Below are positions 37,523-52,119 of a stretch of DNA of 64,000 bases, piece after piece (position 1 is the first letter of the stretch; the number at the start of each line of letters is the position of its first letter). The position numbers and the translations under genes are program-made. Below the pieces are notes generated by a model. The model had not been told where the DNA came from and searched no databases. It was given only the letters and a program-made list of their open reading frames with translations. The stretch spans positions 310,001 to 374,000 of the forward strand of contig NZ_JACOFT010000002.1 of assembly GCF_014699135.1 (NCBI RefSeq). The letters are read 5' to 3'. This DNA comes from Cognatundibacterium aquatile. Its GTDB lineage: Bacteria > Pseudomonadota > Gammaproteobacteria > Burkholderiales > Burkholderiaceae_D.

Positions 37523-38350
37523 TTAAGCGCCGCGCAATAATTCATTGATGCTGGTTTTGGAGCGTGTTTGTGCATCAACGCGTTTAACGATCACCGCGCA
37601 ATACAGACTGTATTTGCCATCCGCCGACGGCAGGCTGCCGGAAACGACAACAGAACCGGAAGGAATGCGGCCATAGCTGACCTCGCCAGTGGCGCGATCG
37701 TAAATCTTGGTTGACTGGCCGATATATACGCCCATAGAGATCACGGAATTTTCTTCGACGATCACGCCTTCGACGATTTCAGAGCGGGCACCGATGAAGC
37801 AGTTGTCTTCGATGATAGTAGGATTTGCTTGCATAGGCTCCAATACGCCGCCAATACCGACGCCACCGGATAAATGCACGTTCTTGCCGATCTGGGAGCA
37901 GGAACCGACAGTAGCCCAGGTATCAACCATCGCACCTTCATCCACATATGCACCGATATTCACATACGAAGGCATCAGCACCACGTTTTTAGCAATGAAA
38001 CTGCCACGGCGGGCAACTGCTGGCGGTACGACGCGGAAGCCGCCTTTAGCGAAATCTTCGGCTGTGTAATTCGCAAACTTGGTCGGTACTTTATCGAAAA
38101 ACTGCATGTGATCGCCGGACGGCATGCAGATATTGTCTTCCAGTCGGAACGACAGTAATACCGCTTTTTTTACCCATTGATTGACATGCCATTGACCATC
38201 GATTTTTTGCGCAACGCGCAGGCTGCCGGCATCCAGTTCGCTCAGTACGTGCGCAACAGCATCGCGGATTTCTGCAGGCGCAGATTTCGGTGAAAAGTCA
38301 GCGCGGTTTTCCCATGCCTGATCGATGATTTGCTGTAATTGTTGTGTCAT
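37523..38350 (-). CDS. dapD: 2,3,4,5-tetrahydropyridine-2,6-dicarboxylate N-succinyltransferase
   Basis: DapD succinylates tetrahydrodipicolinate in the lysine pathway. The 275-residue protein has the N-terminal helical domain ([18 protein letters not shown]) and a left-handed beta-helix of hexapeptide repeats ([54 protein letters not shown], each in split form). It lies 81 bp downstream of dapC on the minus strand. Confidence 0.96.
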   Translation of the reverse strand: MTQQLQQIIDQAWENRADFSPKSAPAEIRDAVAHVLSELDAGSLRVAQKIDGQWHVNQWVKKAVLLSFRLEDNICMPSGDHMQFFDKVPTKFANYTAEDFAKGGFRVVPPAVARRGSFIAKNVVLMPSYVNIGAYVDEGAMVDTWATVGSCSQIGKNVHLSGGVGIGGVLEPMQANPTIIEDNCFIGARSEIVEGVIVEENSVISMGVYIGQSTKIYDRATGEVSYGRIPSGSVVVSGSLPSADGKYSLYCAVIVKRVDAQTRSKTSINELLRGA

Positions 38351-38431
38351 GGTGATCTTCTTTTAAAGAAATGAATGAATGTAAAAGTATTTTTAAATGT
38401 GCCTGAATTTGTGTGTCTGCTGTATTCAGTA

Positions 38432-39658
38432 TTATTCGTTGCGCAGGTCTTTGCAAAACGCGACGATGCGCTGCGCTGCTTCCAGGCATTCGCCGACTTC
38501 GGCGACCAGCGCCATGCGTATGCGGTTTTGTCCCGGATTGATGCCGTGAGCTTCGCGGGCGAGATAACTGCCGGGTAAGACCGTCACATTATATTGTTGG
38601 TATAAGCGTCGTGCGAATTCGGTGTCGCTGATACCTTTCAGGTGATCAACTTTGGCCCATAAATAAAAGGCGGCATCGGGTAATTGCACATCCAGAACCT
38701 CTTGCAACAGCGGTGTGATCTGGGCGAACTTTTTGACGTACTTGGCGCGGTTTTCTTCCACATGGGTTTCATCATTCCACGCTTCCACCGATGCGGCCTG
38801 TATCATCGGGCTCATTGCACTGCCGTGATAGGTGCGATACAGCAGGAATTTTTTAATAATTTCCGCATCGCCAGCAATAAAACCGGAGCGCATACCAGGT
38901 ACGTTAGAGCGTTTCGATAAACTCGACAGAGTGATCAGTCGTTGGTAATCAGGGCGTCCCAATAGCTGCGCCGCCTGTAAACTACCTAAAGGTGCTTCTT
39001 CCTTAAAATAAATCTCGGAATAACATTCGTCAGCCGCAATCACAAAACCATAGCGATCTGATAGCTCAAATAATTCTTTCCAGTCGTCCAGATTCAGCAC
39101 GGCACCCGTAGGATTGCCCGGCGAACAGATAAACAATAACTGCACACGTTTCCAGATGTCTTCCGGAATGCTTTTGTAATCCGGGGCAAAATTGCGTTGT
39201 GGATCCGCATTCGCAAAATACGGCTCTGCGCCGGACAAATAAGCTGCACCTTCATAAATCTGATAAAAAGGATTCGGACACAATACCAGTGGCAGCCCGT
39301 CCTGACATTCTTCAGTATTGATGATCGTTTGCGTCAGCGAGAACAAGGCTTCACGTGAGCCGTTCACCGGCAAAATCTGTGTTGCCGGATTGAGCGCCGG
39401 AATCGCGTAGCGGCGCGCCGCCCATTCTGAAATCGACTTACGCAACGCATCAGAACCAGTCGTTGCCGGATAACTTGCCAGTCCGGCCATATTGGCGATC
39501 AGTGCCTGTTTAATGAATTCAGGCGTAGGGTGTTTCGGTTCACCTATACCAAGGCTGATGGGCGTGTAAGTGGGATTGGGTGTGACATCAGCAAACAGGC
39601 GTTTGAGTTTCTCAAAAGGATACGGTTGTAACTTGGCGAGGTGAGGATGAAAGTGCAT
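38432..39658 (-). CDS. dapC: Succinyldiaminopimelate transaminase
   Basis: DapC is a PLP-dependent aminotransferase producing N-succinyl-diaminopimelate. The 408-residue product has LQPYPFEKLKRLF at the start, VNGSREALFSLTQ, CPNPFYQIYEGAAYLSGA, SPGNPTGAV, ADECYSEIY and the PLP lysine in SLSKRSNVPGMRSGF. The ATG at 39658 is preferred; the longer frame begins at a TTG (39676). It stands first in the dapC-dapD-pilU-yffB-dapE group. Confidence 0.93.
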   Translation of the reverse strand: MHFHPHLAKLQPYPFEKLKRLFADVTPNPTYTPISLGIGEPKHPTPEFIKQALIANMAGLASYPATTGSDALRKSISEWAARRYAIPALNPATQILPVNGSREALFSLTQTIINTEECQDGLPLVLCPNPFYQIYEGAAYLSGAEPYFANADPQRNFAPDYKSIPEDIWKRVQLLFICSPGNPTGAVLNLDDWKELFELSDRYGFVIAADECYSEIYFKEEAPLGSLQAAQLLGRPDYQRLITLSSLSKRSNVPGMRSGFIAGDAEIIKKFLLYRTYHGSAMSPMIQAASVEAWNDETHVEENRAKYVKKFAQITPLLQEVLDVQLPDAAFYLWAKVDHLKGISDTEFARRLYQQYNVTVLPGSYLAREAHGINPGQNRIRMALVAEVGECLEAAQRIVAFCKDLRNE

Positions 39659-40052
39659 TTTTAGATTCGTTATCAATACGGAAAAGTCTCAGGTCGCTGC
39701 CTTAGTGAAGCAATATTTTGAGGCAATATTTGCTTTCACCGGATTTATTGCGCAATATCATGACCAGCATACGTTTGCCTGATACTGAATTGACAGAATT
39801 TCGTATTATAGCCTTTGCCAGATTCTTCAGAGGCAGGCTTTGAGGATATTTCATCACGCTAATTTGTAAGAATTCTCACAAAATAAAGTTAAAGTTAGCG
39901 ATTTCTTAAACTTCAGGTATGAAAATTCCACAGATCAAATGGTATGATGCTGGGCTGATAGTCAGGTACTGGCAAGGCTTGGTGGTGGTGCCTTGCAAGG
40001 TGTCTGAGAGCAGTGACGGGTTTGTCTGCAAACGATAATAATATTTCATTAA
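39659..40052. other. Divergent intergenic region (dapC / smc)
   Basis: The 394-bp gap has no convincing gene. Near smc it contains a hairpin GCAAGGC-N11-GCCTTGC (39972-39996) that overlaps a second palindrome CCTTGCAAGG (39991-40000). TATGAT at 39943-39948 could be a -10 box for smc, with no clear -35. Confidence 0.45.
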
Positions 40053-43000
40053 GTGCGATTAACTTCTATTAAATTGTCGGGATTCAAATCTTTCGTTGAA
40101 CCCACTCATTTTCAGGTGCCAGGTCAGTTGGTCGGTGTTGTCGGGCCAAACGGCTGCGGCAAATCGAACATCATCGACGCGGTGCGCTGGGTGCTGGGCG
40201 AATCAAAAGCATCAGAGTTGCGCGGCGAATCCATGCAGGACGTTATTTTTAACGGTTCCACCCACAGAAAGCCTGCTGGTCGTGCCTCAGTCGAATTGGT
40301 GTTTGATAACAGTCTGGGCAAAGCGGCGGGGCAATGGAGTCAGTATGGTGAAATCGCCGTTAAGCGAACACTGACCCGGGACGGCACTTCCACTTATTAC
40401 ATCAATGGTCAGCCAGTTCGCCGCCGCGACATTCAGGATATTTTCCTCGGTACCGGCCTGGGGCCGCGCGCCTACGCGATCATCGGTCAGGGCATGATTT
40501 CGCGGATCATCGAAGCTCGCCCGGAAGAATTACGTATTTTCCTCGAAGAAGCCGCCGGGGTTTCCCGCTACAAAGAGCGTCGCCGCGAAACCGAAAACCG
40601 CATTCACGATACGCATGAAAATCTGGTGCGCGTCGAAGATATTTTGCGTGAGCTGAACAACAATCTGGAAAAACTGGAAGCGCAGGCAGTGATTGCGAAT
40701 AAGTTTCACGAGCTGCAATCCGATCAGGAAGAAAAGCAAAAATTATTATGGCTGCTGCGTAAGAATGAAGCCGCCAATGAACAAAAGAAATATTTTGCTG
40801 AAATAGAAAAAACTCAGCTCGATCTGGAAGAACAAACAGCTAAGTTGCGTCACGTAGAGCTCGAACTCGAGCAAATGCGTCAGGCACATTACGCGGTCGG
40901 CGATCACATGCATCAGGCACAGGGGCATCTGTATCAGACGAATGCTGAAATCGGCAGCCTTGAGGCGCAGATTAAGTTCGTGATTGAATCGCGTAGTCGT
41001 CTGCAATCGCAGCTGCATTCACTGACTGCCCAGCGTGATCAGTGGCAACGTCAGAGTCATCAACTGCAAGACGAGCTTTCAGAAGCCGAAATTCAAGTGG
41101 AAGAACTGGCGATGCGCGCAGAGCAGGCATCGGAAACGGCGCAATCTCAACAGGATACTTTGCCTGCGATGGAGCAGGTGTGGCGTGAGTCGCAACTGAA
41201 AACGACCGAATCCCGTGCCCGGATTATGCAGATGCAGCAGCAGATTGAACTGGAATCCGCGCATCAGCGTAATGCTTCGAATATTCTGAACACGCTGGCG
41301 TCGCGTAAAGAGCGCCTGACGCAGGAAAAACAGGGTCTGGCGATGCCAGACTCCAGTCATCTGGATAATTTGTCTTTCCAGCTAGAAGAAAAAAAACAAA
41401 TGCTGGAAGAGTTGAGTATGCAACTCGAAGAAGCACAGGAACGTTTGCCTGTGCTCGAAGACGAACGCAAACAGGCGCAGCAGCAGGTGAATCAGGATGC
41501 CGCTGAATTAGCGCAACTTGAAGCACGCCTGCTGGCATTAAAGCAGTTGCAGGAAAAAGTGCAAACACAAGGGAAAGTTCAGCCCTGGCTGGAAAAACAC
41601 GAACTTGGACGCTTGCCTAAGCTATGGCAAAAGCTGAATATTGAAGCCGGCTGGGAAACGGCGCTGGAATCTGTCTTGCGTGAGCGTACCGCCTCGCTGG
41701 AGATGTCCAATCTTGATTGGGCAAAAGCATTTTTTAATGATGCTCCGCCAGCAAAGCTGGCAGTGTACAGTCCGCAGATATTGGCAGATCAGCCGTCGGC
41801 GGTGTCTGGTTTAAAACCTTTCATCAGCCTGTTGCAGTTGAACGATGCCGGTATCCGCAGTCTGATGCAGGACTGGTTACATCAGATTTACGTCGCTGAA
41901 GACGTCGCGTCTGCCTTTATTGATCGTGTGAAGTTGCCGCCGGGCGCGTCCTTTATTACTAAGCAAGGCCATGTGATTTCCCGCTCCAGTGTGCGTTTTT
42001 ATGCCTCGGATTCCGAGCAGGATGGCGTGCTCGGGCGTCAGCAGGAAATCGACAATATAAGTAAGCAATGCCGCGCCAGACAATTGCTCGCAGATGAAGC
42101 GAAAGCGCGCTCGGTTCGCGCTGAATCTGTGTATAGCCAGGCGACTCAGCAGTTGCAGGAATTACGTCAGCGCGTTGGCACACTGACGCAAACGACACAT
42201 AGTCTGCAGATTGAATACATGAAACTGGCTGAAGTGCAGGAACGCTTTAATCAGCGCAGCACACAGATCAGCACTGATCTGGCCGAAATCGCCGCGCAGG
42301 AAAGCGAGCAACAACAGGCCAGAGCCGAGTCCGAGCAGAAGTTTGAAATGCTCGATATGGAGCTGGCCGAGTTGCAGGAGTCGCATGAAGAAGGGCAGAC
42401 GGCGTATCTGGAAAAAGAACAGCAATTGAATCAGGCGCGCCAGCGTTTGCGTGATCTTGAACTGGCGGCGCAGGAAGCTGCTTTCGCTGAAAAATCGCAC
42501 CGCAGTAAAATGGAAGAAATGCGTCGCAATATTGCGACAGCGCTGGAGCAATCTGCACAATTATTTGCCAGCATGCAGCAAGGTCAGCTGGAATTGGAAT
42601 CGATGGATGACCAGACTGCGCAGGCGGGTTTGCAGGATTTGCTGGATCGTCGCAGCGATCAGGAGCGTGCACTGGCGGATGCTCGGCATGAGCTGGATCA
42701 GCTGACGCAGCAGTTACGCCAGTATGAAGACAATAAAGCGCAGACTGAACGCGGCTTGCAGCCACAACGCGACCGCATCGTCGAGTTGCAGTTGAAAGAG
42801 CAGGCAGCGCGCCTCGCGCAAGAACAATACGACGAACAATTGCGCAATTTTGAAGTCGATGAAGCCGCATTGTCAGAGAAACTGCATGCAGATCTGAAAC
42901 CTTCTTATTTGCAAGGTGAGGTGACGCGTCTGAATAATGCGATTGCCGCATTGGGCGCAGTGAATATGGCGGCACTGGATGAGCTGGTGCAGGCGAAAGA

Positions 43001-43573
43001 GCGCAAAACATTCCTGGATGCACAGCACGCCGATCTGACCGAGGCAATCACCACCTTGCAAGATGCAATTCAAAAGATTGATATTGAAACGCGTGAACTA
43101 CTGCAAGATACCTTTGATAAGGTCAATCATCACTTTGCCGAGCTGTTCCCGATTTTATTCGGCGGTGGTCAGGCAAAACTGATCATGACCGGTGATGAAA
43201 TTCTCGATTCCGGTGTGCAGGTGATGGCGCAGCCTCCGGGTAAAAAGAATGCGACGATACATCTGCTGTCCGGTGGCGAAAAAGCCTTGACCGCGACGGC
43301 GCTGGTATTTTCTATGTTTCAGCTCAATCCTGCACCATTCTGCCTGCTGGATGAGGTGGATGCGCCTTTAGATGATTCAAACACCGAGCGTTTCTGTAAT
43401 ATGGTGAAACGCATGTCGTCCAATACCCAGTTTTTATTTATCTCCCACAATAAGATTGCAATGGAAATGGCACAGCAACTGATTGGTGTCACCATGCAGG
43501 AACAGGGGGTTTCCCGAATTGTGGCGGTGGATATGGAGTCCGCCGTCAATTTTGCTACTGAGGCGCAAGCAGC

Positions 43574-43577
<4 letters not shown>
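40053..43577 (+). CDS. smc: Chromosome segregation protein SMC
   Basis: SMC is the ATPase of bacterial condensin, organising and segregating the chromosome with ScpA and ScpB. The 1174-residue protein starts at a GTG (MRLTSIKLSGFKSFVEPT). Walker A is GPNGCGKSN near residue 31. Two long coiled coils flank a hinge around residues 500-650. The C-terminal domain has the signature LSGGEKALTATAL and Walker B FCLLDEVDAPLDD. Its stop overlaps the zipA-like start by 4 bp. The presence of SMC rather than MukB fits a betaproteobacterium. Confidence 0.97.
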
Positions 43578-47064
<3,487 letters not shown>

Positions 47065-47065
47065 A

Positions 47066-47941
47066 ATGAGAAAAATTAAAAAAGCCGTTTTTCCTGTTGC
47101 CGGTTTGGGCAGCCGTTTTTTACCGGCGACTAAAGCGCAACCAAAGGAAATGCTGCCTATCGTCGATAAGCCGCTGATCCAGTATGCGGTCGAAGAAGCA
47201 GTGGAAGCGGGGATTACAGAAATGGTGTTCATCACCGGCCGGAACAAGCGCGCGATTGAAGATCATTTTGATAAAGCCTACGAACTCGAGAGCGAGCTTG
47301 AGGCCGCAGGCAAGGAAGCGTTGCTTGATCTCGTGCGCAATGTGATTCCGAAAAGCGTTAATTGTATTTATATCCGTCAACCTGCCGCGCTTGGACTTGG
47401 TCACGCGGTGCTGTGTGCCCGCCCGGTGATTGGCGATGATCCTTTTGCCGTTCTGCTGGCCGATGATCTGATGGATGCCGATGTTGGTCAGCCATCAGTC
47501 ATGGCGCAGATGACGAAGCAATATGAGGCTGAAGGTGGCAGTATTATTGCGGTACAGGATGTACCACGCGAATTCACCCGTCAGTACGGTATCGTCAGTG
47601 GCACGCCATACAAAGACAGACTCGAGCGTATGCAGGGAATTATTGAGAAACCGATGCCGGATGTCGCGCCTTCGACCCTGGCCGTGGTCGGGCGCTATAT
47701 TTTGTCCGGTCGTATTTTCTCTTACCTCGAAAATCTGGGCAAAGGATCTGGCGGTGAGATTCAATTGACCGATGGTATTGCGGCGATGCTGAAAGATTAC
47801 CCTGTCTATGCGTTCCGCCCGGCAGCAACACGTTATGACTGTGGTTCTAAACTGGGCTACCTCAAAGCCAGCGTCGCACTTGGTTTGAAACACAAAGAAA
47901 CCAGCGCAGAATTTACTGAATTCTTAAAATCGATCAAGTAA
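47066..47941 (+). CDS. galU: UTP-glucose-1-phosphate uridylyltransferase
   Basis: GalU makes UDP-glucose for surface polysaccharides and galactose use. The 291-residue enzyme has [20 protein letters not shown], the nucleotidyltransferase signature, followed by [27 protein letters not shown], and the [11 protein letters not shown] block. It starts 1 bp after ligA, so it is probably co-transcribed with smc-zipA-ligA. A terminator follows. Confidence 0.96.
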   Translation: MRKIKKAVFPVAGLGSRFLPATKAQPKEMLPIVDKPLIQYAVEEAVEAGITEMVFITGRNKRAIEDHFDKAYELESELEAAGKEALLDLVRNVIPKSVNCIYIRQPAALGLGHAVLCARPVIGDDPFAVLLADDLMDADVGQPSVMAQMTKQYEAEGGSIIAVQDVPREFTRQYGIVSGTPYKDRLERMQGIIEKPMPDVAPSTLAVVGRYILSGRIFSYLENLGKGSGGEIQLTDGIAAMLKDYPVYAFRPAATRYDCGSKLGYLKASVALGLKHKETSAEFTEFLKSIK

Positions 47942-47962
47942 TCAGCCACATAATTGCAGCGT

Positions 47963-47994
47963 GACCAGATCATTGCGATCTGGTCTTTTTTTTT
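47963..47994 (+). terminator. Intrinsic terminator after galU
   Basis: GACCAGATC and GATCTGGTC form a 9-bp stem around ATTGC, followed by nine T residues. It ends the smc-zipA-ligA-galU operon. Confidence 0.92.
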
Positions 47995-48060
47995 GCGTCT
48001 TTTTTAAATTGATGTATCTTGGCTGACGCGATAGCTATCAATCTGAAGTAAGGAAGAAAT

Positions 48061-48594
48061 ATGATCCATCCGATTTTGAAAATGGGCGATCCGCGTTTGT
48101 TGCGCGTCGCAGAGCCAGTTACTGAATTCGATACGCCGGAACTACATCAGTTGATCAGTGAGATGTTTGAGACCATGGCTGCGGCCAATGGTGCGGGTTT
48201 GGCTGCACCACAAATCGGCGTGAATCTGCAATTGCTTATTTTTGGCTTTAAATCGAATCCGCGTTATCCCGATGCACCCGTTGTGCCGGAAACAGTCTTG
48301 CTCAATCCCGTGCTGACGCCACTCGGTGATGAAACCGACGAGGCCTGGGAAGGTTGCTTGTCGGTACCCGGAATGCGCGGGCTGGTGCCGCGTTGGTCGT
48401 CTTTGCGATATGAAGGTGTCGATCAGTTCGGCAAGCCTATCTGTCGTGACGTCGATGGTTTTCATGCGCGCGTCGTGCAGCATGAATGCGATCATCTGAA
48501 CGGCATTTTGTATCCGATGCGCATCCGCGATATGACGCAATTCGGTTTTACCGAAGTATTATTTCCGGAACTGGACCCCGCAGACGACGACTAA
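48061..48594 (+). CDS. def: Peptide deformylase
   Basis: Def removes the formyl group from nascent proteins. The 177-residue metalloenzyme has [20 protein letters not shown] with ligand Cys99, and HECDHLNG with His141, Glu142 and His145. An AAGGAAG site lies upstream. It is not next to fmt, unlike in many bacteria; this may be a second copy, which the window cannot tell. Confidence 0.96.
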   Translation: MIHPILKMGDPRLLRVAEPVTEFDTPELHQLISEMFETMAAANGAGLAAPQIGVNLQLLIFGFKSNPRYPDAPVVPETVLLNPVLTPLGDETDEAWEGCLSVPGMRGLVPRWSSLRYEGVDQFGKPICRDVDGFHARVVQHECDHLNGILYPMRIRDMTQFGFTEVLFPELDPADDD

Positions 48595-48621
48595 TCCTGT
48601 ATCCGGCTTTGTAGGGGGCTG

Positions 48622-48703
48622 AATATACTCCCCCGGAGTATTATTTACAGCCCTTATTATTCAAGGACATGAGGTGTAAAAAGACAAAAATAGGGGGGAG
48701 TAT
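48622..48703 (+). repeat. Intergenic palindromic repeat, copy 5 (ATACTCCCC family)
   Basis: Begins with AATATACTCCCCCGGAGTAT, then the core TTTACAGCCCTTATTATTCA, then GTGTAAAAAG, ending in GGGGGGAGTAT (48693-48703), the inverted form of the end in other copies. It lies between the convergent def and pseudouridine synthase genes, where no other terminator is seen. Confidence 0.88.
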
Positions 48704-48738
48704 CTGATTCAGTGATATCAGATCGTGTTTTTTAGCGA

Positions 48739-49485
48739 TCAGAATTGCTCGTCTTCACGCAGATAGCGCCATTGCCCTTCGGGTAAATTACCCAGTCTGA
48801 CTTTGCCGATACGCACCCGCTTTAAACCCAGAACGCGCAAGCCCACCATGTCGCACATACGGCGAATCTGACGTTTTTTCCCTTCACGCAAAATGAAGTG
48901 CAACTGATCTTCATTTTGCCAACTGACTTTAGCAGGCAGCAATTTTTTACCGTCGAGCATCAGGCCGTGATTCAGTCGGCGCAGATCTGCATCGGGCAAT
49001 CTGCCCGGTTTGGAATAAGCAACCCGCACCAGGTATTCTTTTTCGACGACCGTATTTTCACCAATCAATTGTTTGGCAATCCTGCCATCCTGCGTCAGCA
49101 CTAATAAGCCAACGGAATCAATATCGAGACGCCCGGCAGGTACCAGGCTGCGCAACTGAGTAGGATGAAATGCCGTATCAACCTTGCATTCTGACCAGCG
49201 GTTTTCCGGTTTGATCAGCGCAATCGCTGGTGTGTAGCCATCTTCTGCCTGACCACTGACGTAGCCCACCGGTTTATTGATCAGCACAGTCACGCGCTTG
49301 GATTGTTCAGCCGCCGCTTGTCGTTCCACCGTTACTTTTTGATGCGGCAATACTTTGCTGCCGAGTTCGGAGATGACCTGGCCATCGACGCGCACCCAGC
49401 CGCGGGCGATCCATTCATCCGCTTCGCGGCGGGAGCACAATCCGAGTTCGGACATGCGTTTTGAGAGTCTTACTAATTCTGTCAT
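48739..49485 (-). CDS. Pseudouridine synthase, RsuA/RluB/RluE/RluF family
   Basis: This enzyme isomerises uridine to pseudouridine in rRNA (or tRNA for RluF). The 248-residue protein has an N-terminal S4 RNA-binding domain (LSKRMSELGLCSRREADEWI) and the catalytic block AGRLDIDSVGLLVLTQDG with the conserved Asp. The GKKRQIRRMCDMVGLRVLGL segment is typical of the family. The similarity to RluF seems closest, but the target base cannot be decided. It lies 60 bp downstream of glnD. Confidence 0.88.
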   Translation of the reverse strand: MTELVRLSKRMSELGLCSRREADEWIARGWVRVDGQVISELGSKVLPHQKVTVERQAAAEQSKRVTVLINKPVGYVSGQAEDGYTPAIALIKPENRWSECKVDTAFHPTQLRSLVPAGRLDIDSVGLLVLTQDGRIAKQLIGENTVVEKEYLVRVAYSKPGRLPDADLRRLNHGLMLDGKKLLPAKVSWQNEDQLHFILREGKKRQIRRMCDMVGLRVLGLKRVRIGKVRLGNLPEGQWRYLREDEQF

Positions 49486-49544
49486 GGTGAAATATCAGGC
49501 TGTGAATCCGGAAATGCAGGTCCGGATGGAAAAAGGATGCGAGT

Positions 49545-52097
49545 TTACACCCTTAATGCGTCCAACAGATCGGTTTCAAACTGAATCTGGGTACGAGCGC
49601 CTTGCAGCGCAGCGCCATCAACGATAAACACGTCTTCAACCCGTTCGCCCAGCGTCATGATCTTCGCGGTGTGCAGATTGATTTTGTATTTCGTCAGTAC
49701 CTCGGCAATCGAATACAGCAAACCGTTTTTGTCATTCGCAGAGATCGACAATAAATAATACTGGCCTTTTTCATCCGGCCGTAAATCCACCGTCGGCACG
49801 ATAGGGAAGTTGCGCGACATGCGCGATAACCGCCCGCGATTCGGCGGCGATAAAGGCGTTTGCTGCGCCAGCGATTCACTCAGTTCGTGTTCGATCAGAT
49901 TAATGATGTCGCGATACTGATGCGCAAAGCTAGGCTCGCTGACCATGAAGGTGTCGAGTGCGTAACCGTTTTTACAGGTATGAATTTTGGCGTCGAGAAT
50001 ATCGAAATTTTTGCTGTCAAAATAATTGCAAATCCGAGCGAACAAATCCGGCTGATCTTTGACATAGACGGTGACCTGAAGGCCTTCGCCTATCGTTGAT
50101 AAACGGCATTTCACTACTGGCGTGCTGCTATCAATTCTGTCGTACAGTACTCTGGTTTGCCAGGCGATGTCAGATGCGTCATGGCGCAGGAAATAGCCGA
50201 CATCCAGTTGTTGCCAGAGTTTTTCATGTGCGTCCGGCGGAATGCCGACCAGGCGTAAGGCTTTCAGTGCATCGTTCTGACGATTTTTTAATACGCTGTC
50301 TTTTGATGGCGCTTCACCGCCAAGAACGCGTAAGGTCATACGATACAGATCTTCCAGCAGCTTGGCTTTCCAGCCGTTCCATACTTTCGGGCTGGTGCCG
50401 CGGATATCAGATACGGTCAGCAAATACAGCGAGGTCAGATGGCGCTCATCTTTTACTAACTTGGCGAAATTCAGCACGACATCCGGATCGGATAAATCCT
50501 GCTTTTGCGCGACTTGCGACATGGTCAGATGATTCTGTACAAGGAAAATCACCAGTTCCGTATTCGCACGATTCAGGCCGTGGTCGTAACAAAATTTCTT
50601 AGCATCGGCCATTCCAAGCACGGAGTGGTCGCCGCCGCGACCTTTGGCGATATCATGGAACAGCGCTGCGATATATAGCACCCAGGGCTGATCGAAATTG
50701 GCGATCAACTGGCTGCAGAATGGATATTCATGGGCATGCTCGGGCATCGTGTAGCGGCGCAGATTGCGCACGACCATCAGGATATGCTGATCGACAGTGT
50801 AGGCATGAAACAGATCATGTTGCATCTGTCCGATAATCCGCCGGAAATTGGGCAGATAACGGCCGAGTATGCTCATCTGATTCATGCGCCGCAAAGCATG
50901 CGTGATGCCCTGTGGGGCCTGCAATATCTGTAAAAAGAGTGAGCGATTGAAAATGTTGTGCCTGAATTCGGCATCAATCAGCAAGCGGGCATGCCATAAC
51001 GCGCGCGTTGTTCTCGCTGTCATACCTTTTAGTTCACTATGGCGCGCCATCACGAGAAAAATTTCCAGTAACGCTGACGGATTGCTTTGGAACGTGTCGT
51101 CAGAGGCAATATCGATGAAGCCATTGACCTCATTGAAGCGCTCATTGATGGGACGAGGCACCGAGGGCTGAGGAAACAAAACGGCTTCGATATTCTGCAG
51201 CAGAATCAGATTTAGCTGGGTGACTGCTTTGGCGGCCCAGTAATACCGCTGCATCAGATATTCGCTGGCACGTCGCGATTCCGTCGTTTTGAATCCGAAT
51301 GATTCTGCAATCGGTGTCTGTATATCAAACACTAGCCGGTCTTCACGGCGTCCCGCAGCGATGTGCAGGCGTGCGCGTATGTCTTTAAAGGCGCGTTCAT
51401 TACGTTTGAGTTGATGCGCTTCGGTGTCGGTAATCAGACCGCGCTGCGCCAGTTCTCGCCAGGAATTGCCGAGATTGGCTGCCCTGGCAACCCAGAGGAT
51501 GACTTGTAAGTCGCGCAGACCGCCCGGGCTTTCCTTGCAATTCGGCTCCAGACTGTATGGCGTGTCTTCGTATTTGACGTGCCGCTGCCGGAGCTCCAGC
51601 AGCTTTTCCTGGAAAAATTTTTGCGGATTCATTGCCTCCGCGTAGCATTGTTGCAGCTTACGGAACAGGCTGCGACTACCGCAGACCAGACGTGCCTCAA
51701 GCATGCTGGTCTGCACAGTAATATCTGCTGCCGACTCCTGCAGGCATTCTTCTACTGTACGTATGCTGTGCCCGATATCGAGTCCGATGTCCCAGAACAA
51801 CTGCACCAGACACTCAAGTTTGCTTTGCGTTTCCGGTGTCGGCGCTTTGTCCAGTAAGATCAGAACATCTACGTCAGAATAAGGAAAAAGCTCGCCGCGA
51901 CCATAGCCACCGACGGCGACCAGTGAACATTCCTTGGGTATGTCAAAATGTTTCCAGATCTTTTCCAGCACATGATCCACACTGCGGCATAAACCCTTCA
52001 GTAACTGTTCAGCTTTGTGATTGTCATTAAACGCCAGTATTGCTGACGCTTGTGCTGACTTGATTTCTTCTTTGAATGCAAGTGCTGGTGAAAGCAT
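49545..52097 (-). CDS. glnD: [Protein-PII] uridylyltransferase / uridylyl-removing enzyme
   Basis: GlnD senses glutamine and modifies PII proteins to control nitrogen metabolism. The 850-residue protein has the nucleotidyltransferase motif GGYGRGELFPYSDVDVLIL (near residue 65), a central HD domain (LFHDIAKGRGGDHS) for UMP removal and two C-terminal ACT domains (YVKDQPDLFARICNYF and ISANDKNGLLYSIAEVLTKY). It sits 22 bp after map, a linkage also found in E. coli. Confidence 0.97.
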   Translation of the reverse strand: MLSPALAFKEEIKSAQASAILAFNDNHKAEQLLKGLCRSVDHVLEKIWKHFDIPKECSLVAVGGYGRGELFPYSDVDVLILLDKAPTPETQSKLECLVQLFWDIGLDIGHSIRTVEECLQESAADITVQTSMLEARLVCGSRSLFRKLQQCYAEAMNPQKFFQEKLLELRQRHVKYEDTPYSLEPNCKESPGGLRDLQVILWVARAANLGNSWRELAQRGLITDTEAHQLKRNERAFKDIRARLHIAAGRREDRLVFDIQTPIAESFGFKTTESRRASEYLMQRYYWAAKAVTQLNLILLQNIEAVLFPQPSVPRPINERFNEVNGFIDIASDDTFQSNPSALLEIFLVMARHSELKGMTARTTRALWHARLLIDAEFRHNIFNRSLFLQILQAPQGITHALRRMNQMSILGRYLPNFRRIIGQMQHDLFHAYTVDQHILMVVRNLRRYTMPEHAHEYPFCSQLIANFDQPWVLYIAALFHDIAKGRGGDHSVLGMADAKKFCYDHGLNRANTELVIFLVQNHLTMSQVAQKQDLSDPDVVLNFAKLVKDERHLTSLYLLTVSDIRGTSPKVWNGWKAKLLEDLYRMTLRVLGGEAPSKDSVLKNRQNDALKALRLVGIPPDAHEKLWQQLDVGYFLRHDASDIAWQTRVLYDRIDSSTPVVKCRLSTIGEGLQVTVYVKDQPDLFARICNYFDSKNFDILDAKIHTCKNGYALDTFMVSEPSFAHQYRDIINLIEHELSESLAQQTPLSPPNRGRLSRMSRNFPIVPTVDLRPDEKGQYYLLSISANDKNGLLYSIAEVLTKYKINLHTAKIMTLGERVEDVFIVDGAALQGARTQIQFETDLLDALRV

Positions 52098-52119
52098 TAT
52101 TCCGGGTCGCCTTGTACGT

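Noticed and set aside
48061-48594. Possible selenium or antibiotic-related role of the isolated def gene
   Set aside because: Only the normal deformylase motifs are visible. Isolation from fmt is not enough to support a special role.
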